Positions 61,749 to 62,668 of a DNA stretch of 62,668 bases are shown piece by piece (the first letter of the stretch is position 1; each line of letters opens with the position of its first letter). This DNA comes from Bacillus sp. RO3 (GTDB lineage: Bacteria > Bacillota > Bacilli > Bacillales > Bacillaceae_B). Position numbers and translations under genes: made by a program. The notes below the pieces were generated by a model. That model made no database searches, was not told where the DNA came from, and was given only the letters and a program-made list of their open reading frames with translations. Location: positions 1 to 62,668 of the forward strand of contig NZ_JAAXCV010000009.1 of the NCBI RefSeq assembly GCF_012911895.1, given 5' to 3'.

Positions 61749-62498
61749 CTATCTTTTATTGAATCCTTTCTTCTCCACAAACTCCTTCATGTACATCCGT
61801 TTTTTCCCTGACAGCATGGTGGCCATTTGCTCTGTCCATCGATCCGAACGTTTCCCACCGGTGCGTGCGTAATAATAGGAAGAAATCGTTTCGTCATAAC
61901 GATCGAGCTCTGCTTTCATGGATGACTCATCACGCTGATAGGAATCCTCATGGTAAATGGCTTCCATTGGTAAGCGGGGCTTTATATCCGAATTTCCTTC
62001 AGGGAAGCCCACCACCAGACCGAATAATGGAATGACTCGGTCTGGAAGCTCCAAAAGCTCACTCACTGTTTCCAGATCATTCCGGATCCCGCCAATATAG
62101 CAAATGCCCATTCCCATTGATTCAGCGGCAATGGACGCATTTTGAGCAGCAAGTGTTGCATCGATGACAGCCACCATGAATTTCTCGGTACTTTCCAATG
62201 ACGGAATCACCTCTCTGTCCTCCCATTCACCTATCTTTTCGTGACGGTACAAGTCTGCACAGAATACAAGGAAATGTCCATTTTCTTCTACATAGGATTG
62301 TGGGCCTGCAAGTTCTGCCAACTTCCTCTTTTTAACAGGATCCTTCACCCCGATGATGGTATACGCCTGAATATAACTGGATGTACTTGCTGCCTGAGCA
62401 CTCGAGATTAAGGTCCGGATCTGTTCATCAGTCAATGGTTCATTCTTAAACTTTCGGATGGAGCGATGCTTGAGTATCGTTTCAATCGTTTCATTCAT
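61749..62498 (-). CDS. nfrA: NADPH-dependent FMN oxidoreductase (NfrA/NfsA family)
   Basis: 249-aa, the same length as B. subtilis NfrA1. Starts MNETIETILKHRSIRKF; FMN loop SAQAASTSSYIQAY near 33; MGMGICYIGGIRND near 125 and LFGLVVGFPEG near 155. Reduces nitro compounds, flavin or quinones with NADPH; B. subtilis nfrA is a stress gene. The ATG 62498 follows GGGAGAG by 8 nt; a GTG at 62507 is less likely. The group II intron ends 48 bp upstream. Confidence 0.93.
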   Translation of the reverse strand: MNETIETILKHRSIRKFKNEPLTDEQIRTLISSAQAASTSSYIQAYTIIGVKDPVKKRKLAELAGPQSYVEENGHFLVFCADLYRHEKIGEWEDREVIPSLESTEKFMVAVIDATLAAQNASIAAESMGMGICYIGGIRNDLETVSELLELPDRVIPLFGLVVGFPEGNSDIKPRLPMEAIYHEDSYQRDESSMKAELDRYDETISSYYYARTGGKRSDRWTEQMATMLSGKKRMYMKEFVEKKGFNKR

Positions 62499-62545
62499 TA
62501 TGTACACTCTCCCTTACAATCGTTACCTTTAGTATAAGCCAAATA

Positions 62546-62668
62546 ATCGAGTAGGAGGGGGTGACTAACCCCCGACCTCTCACACCACCGTACGTACGGA
62601 CCCGTATACGGCGGTTTCTTTAAGATTGACGTATGGTTGAATACCTTTCATACAAGCTTAGGAGCCCT
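62546..62668 (-). mobile_element. Group II intron, 3' end with domains V and VI (truncated by the window edge)
   Basis: Minus strand carries a domain V-like hairpin (ACCGCCGTA paired with TACGGTGG, inner ACGG/CCGT), then GGTGTGAGAGG, a domain VI hairpin GGGGG/CCCCC, and ends TCCTACTCGAT, a familiar bacterial intron 3' end. The predicted 3' splice site is at 62546; the nfrA leader follows. The body and any reverse transcriptase lie outside. Confidence 0.8.

Overview
The window is a low-to-mid GC stretch of a Firmicutes chromosome, almost certainly Bacillaceae (Bacillus in the broad sense; Rossellomorea-like is my guess, from gene content only). Strong AAGGAGG-type ribosome binding sites, frequent TTG/GTG starts, sigma-B-like and sigma-E-like promoters, Rex boxes, and the B. 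subtilis yt-region gene order (ytxGHJ, murC, sftA, ytpRQP, ytoQ, ytoP, ytzB, ytnP, trmB, ytzH, ytmP, amyX, ytlRQP, cysteine synthase, dat, pepV, ytzE) support this. No rRNA, tRNA, prophage or CRISPR array is visible.

Layout. Both ends are cut inside group II intron sequence read on the minus strand: the left edge is an intron 5' end seated directly behind the aroA terminator, and the right edge is an intron 3' end just upstream of nfrA. The window therefore looks like an assembly contig bounded by a dispersed intron. 0-6 kb: aroA (DAHP synthase/chorismate mutase), a divergent FtsA/PilM-like actin-fold protein with a repeat-rich tail, then the stress cluster ytxG-ytxH-ytxJ plus a second YtxH-like gene with its own sigma-B-like promoter. 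6-16 kb: an M29 aminopeptidase, murC, a short nicotinate phosphoribosyltransferase with an unknown partner, sftA, ytpR/ytpQ/ytpP and a PTS-EIIC-like membrane protein. 17-25 kb: a lipoprotein, ytoQ, a POT peptide transporter, a Cys/Arg-rich small protein, an ITPase-like protein, ytoP, ytzB, ytnP, trmB. 24.8-25.5 kb is non-coding and holds an inverted repeat element and a multi-hairpin candidate RNA. 25.5-36 kb: ytzH/ytmP, the overlapping operon thpR-ytlQ-ytlR-amyX, a cysteine synthase, pepV-dat-small ORF, ytzE, and 2.3 copies of a covarying palindromic repeat. 36-50 kb: KinB-like kinase, ATP-grasp ligase, mscL, a LacI regulator, a YodB/YodC-like redox pair, cydDC, a RocB-like peptidase, pbuO, and a phosphatase/TPR/GNAT cluster. 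50-57 kb: Rex-controlled ldh, a Gly/Pro-rich protein and a SIMPL protein, a MarR/oxidoreductase regulon with three matching operators, proC, a phosphotransferase with a coupled micro-ORF, YCII and DUF421 proteins. 57-62.5 kb: the sporulation module prkA-yhbH with two paralogous small genes between them, a micro-ORF and nfrA.

Functional themes: redox and oxygen status (Rex boxes at ldh and cydDC, YodB- and MarR-type switches, YtxJ, YtpP, nfrA), envelope and chromosome handling (murC, sftA, YtlR), sporulation (prkA, yhbH, KinB-like kinase) and salvage/scavenging (peptidases, PbuO, AmyX). Six small genes of 29-58 codons are reported: a 31-aa and a 29-aa membrane peptide, a 44-aa peptide beside a LacI operator, a 58-aa ORF coupled by ATGA overlap, and 57/60-aa paralogs inside prkA-yhbH. 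All identifications come from reading the sequence and remembered family features; no database search was run.
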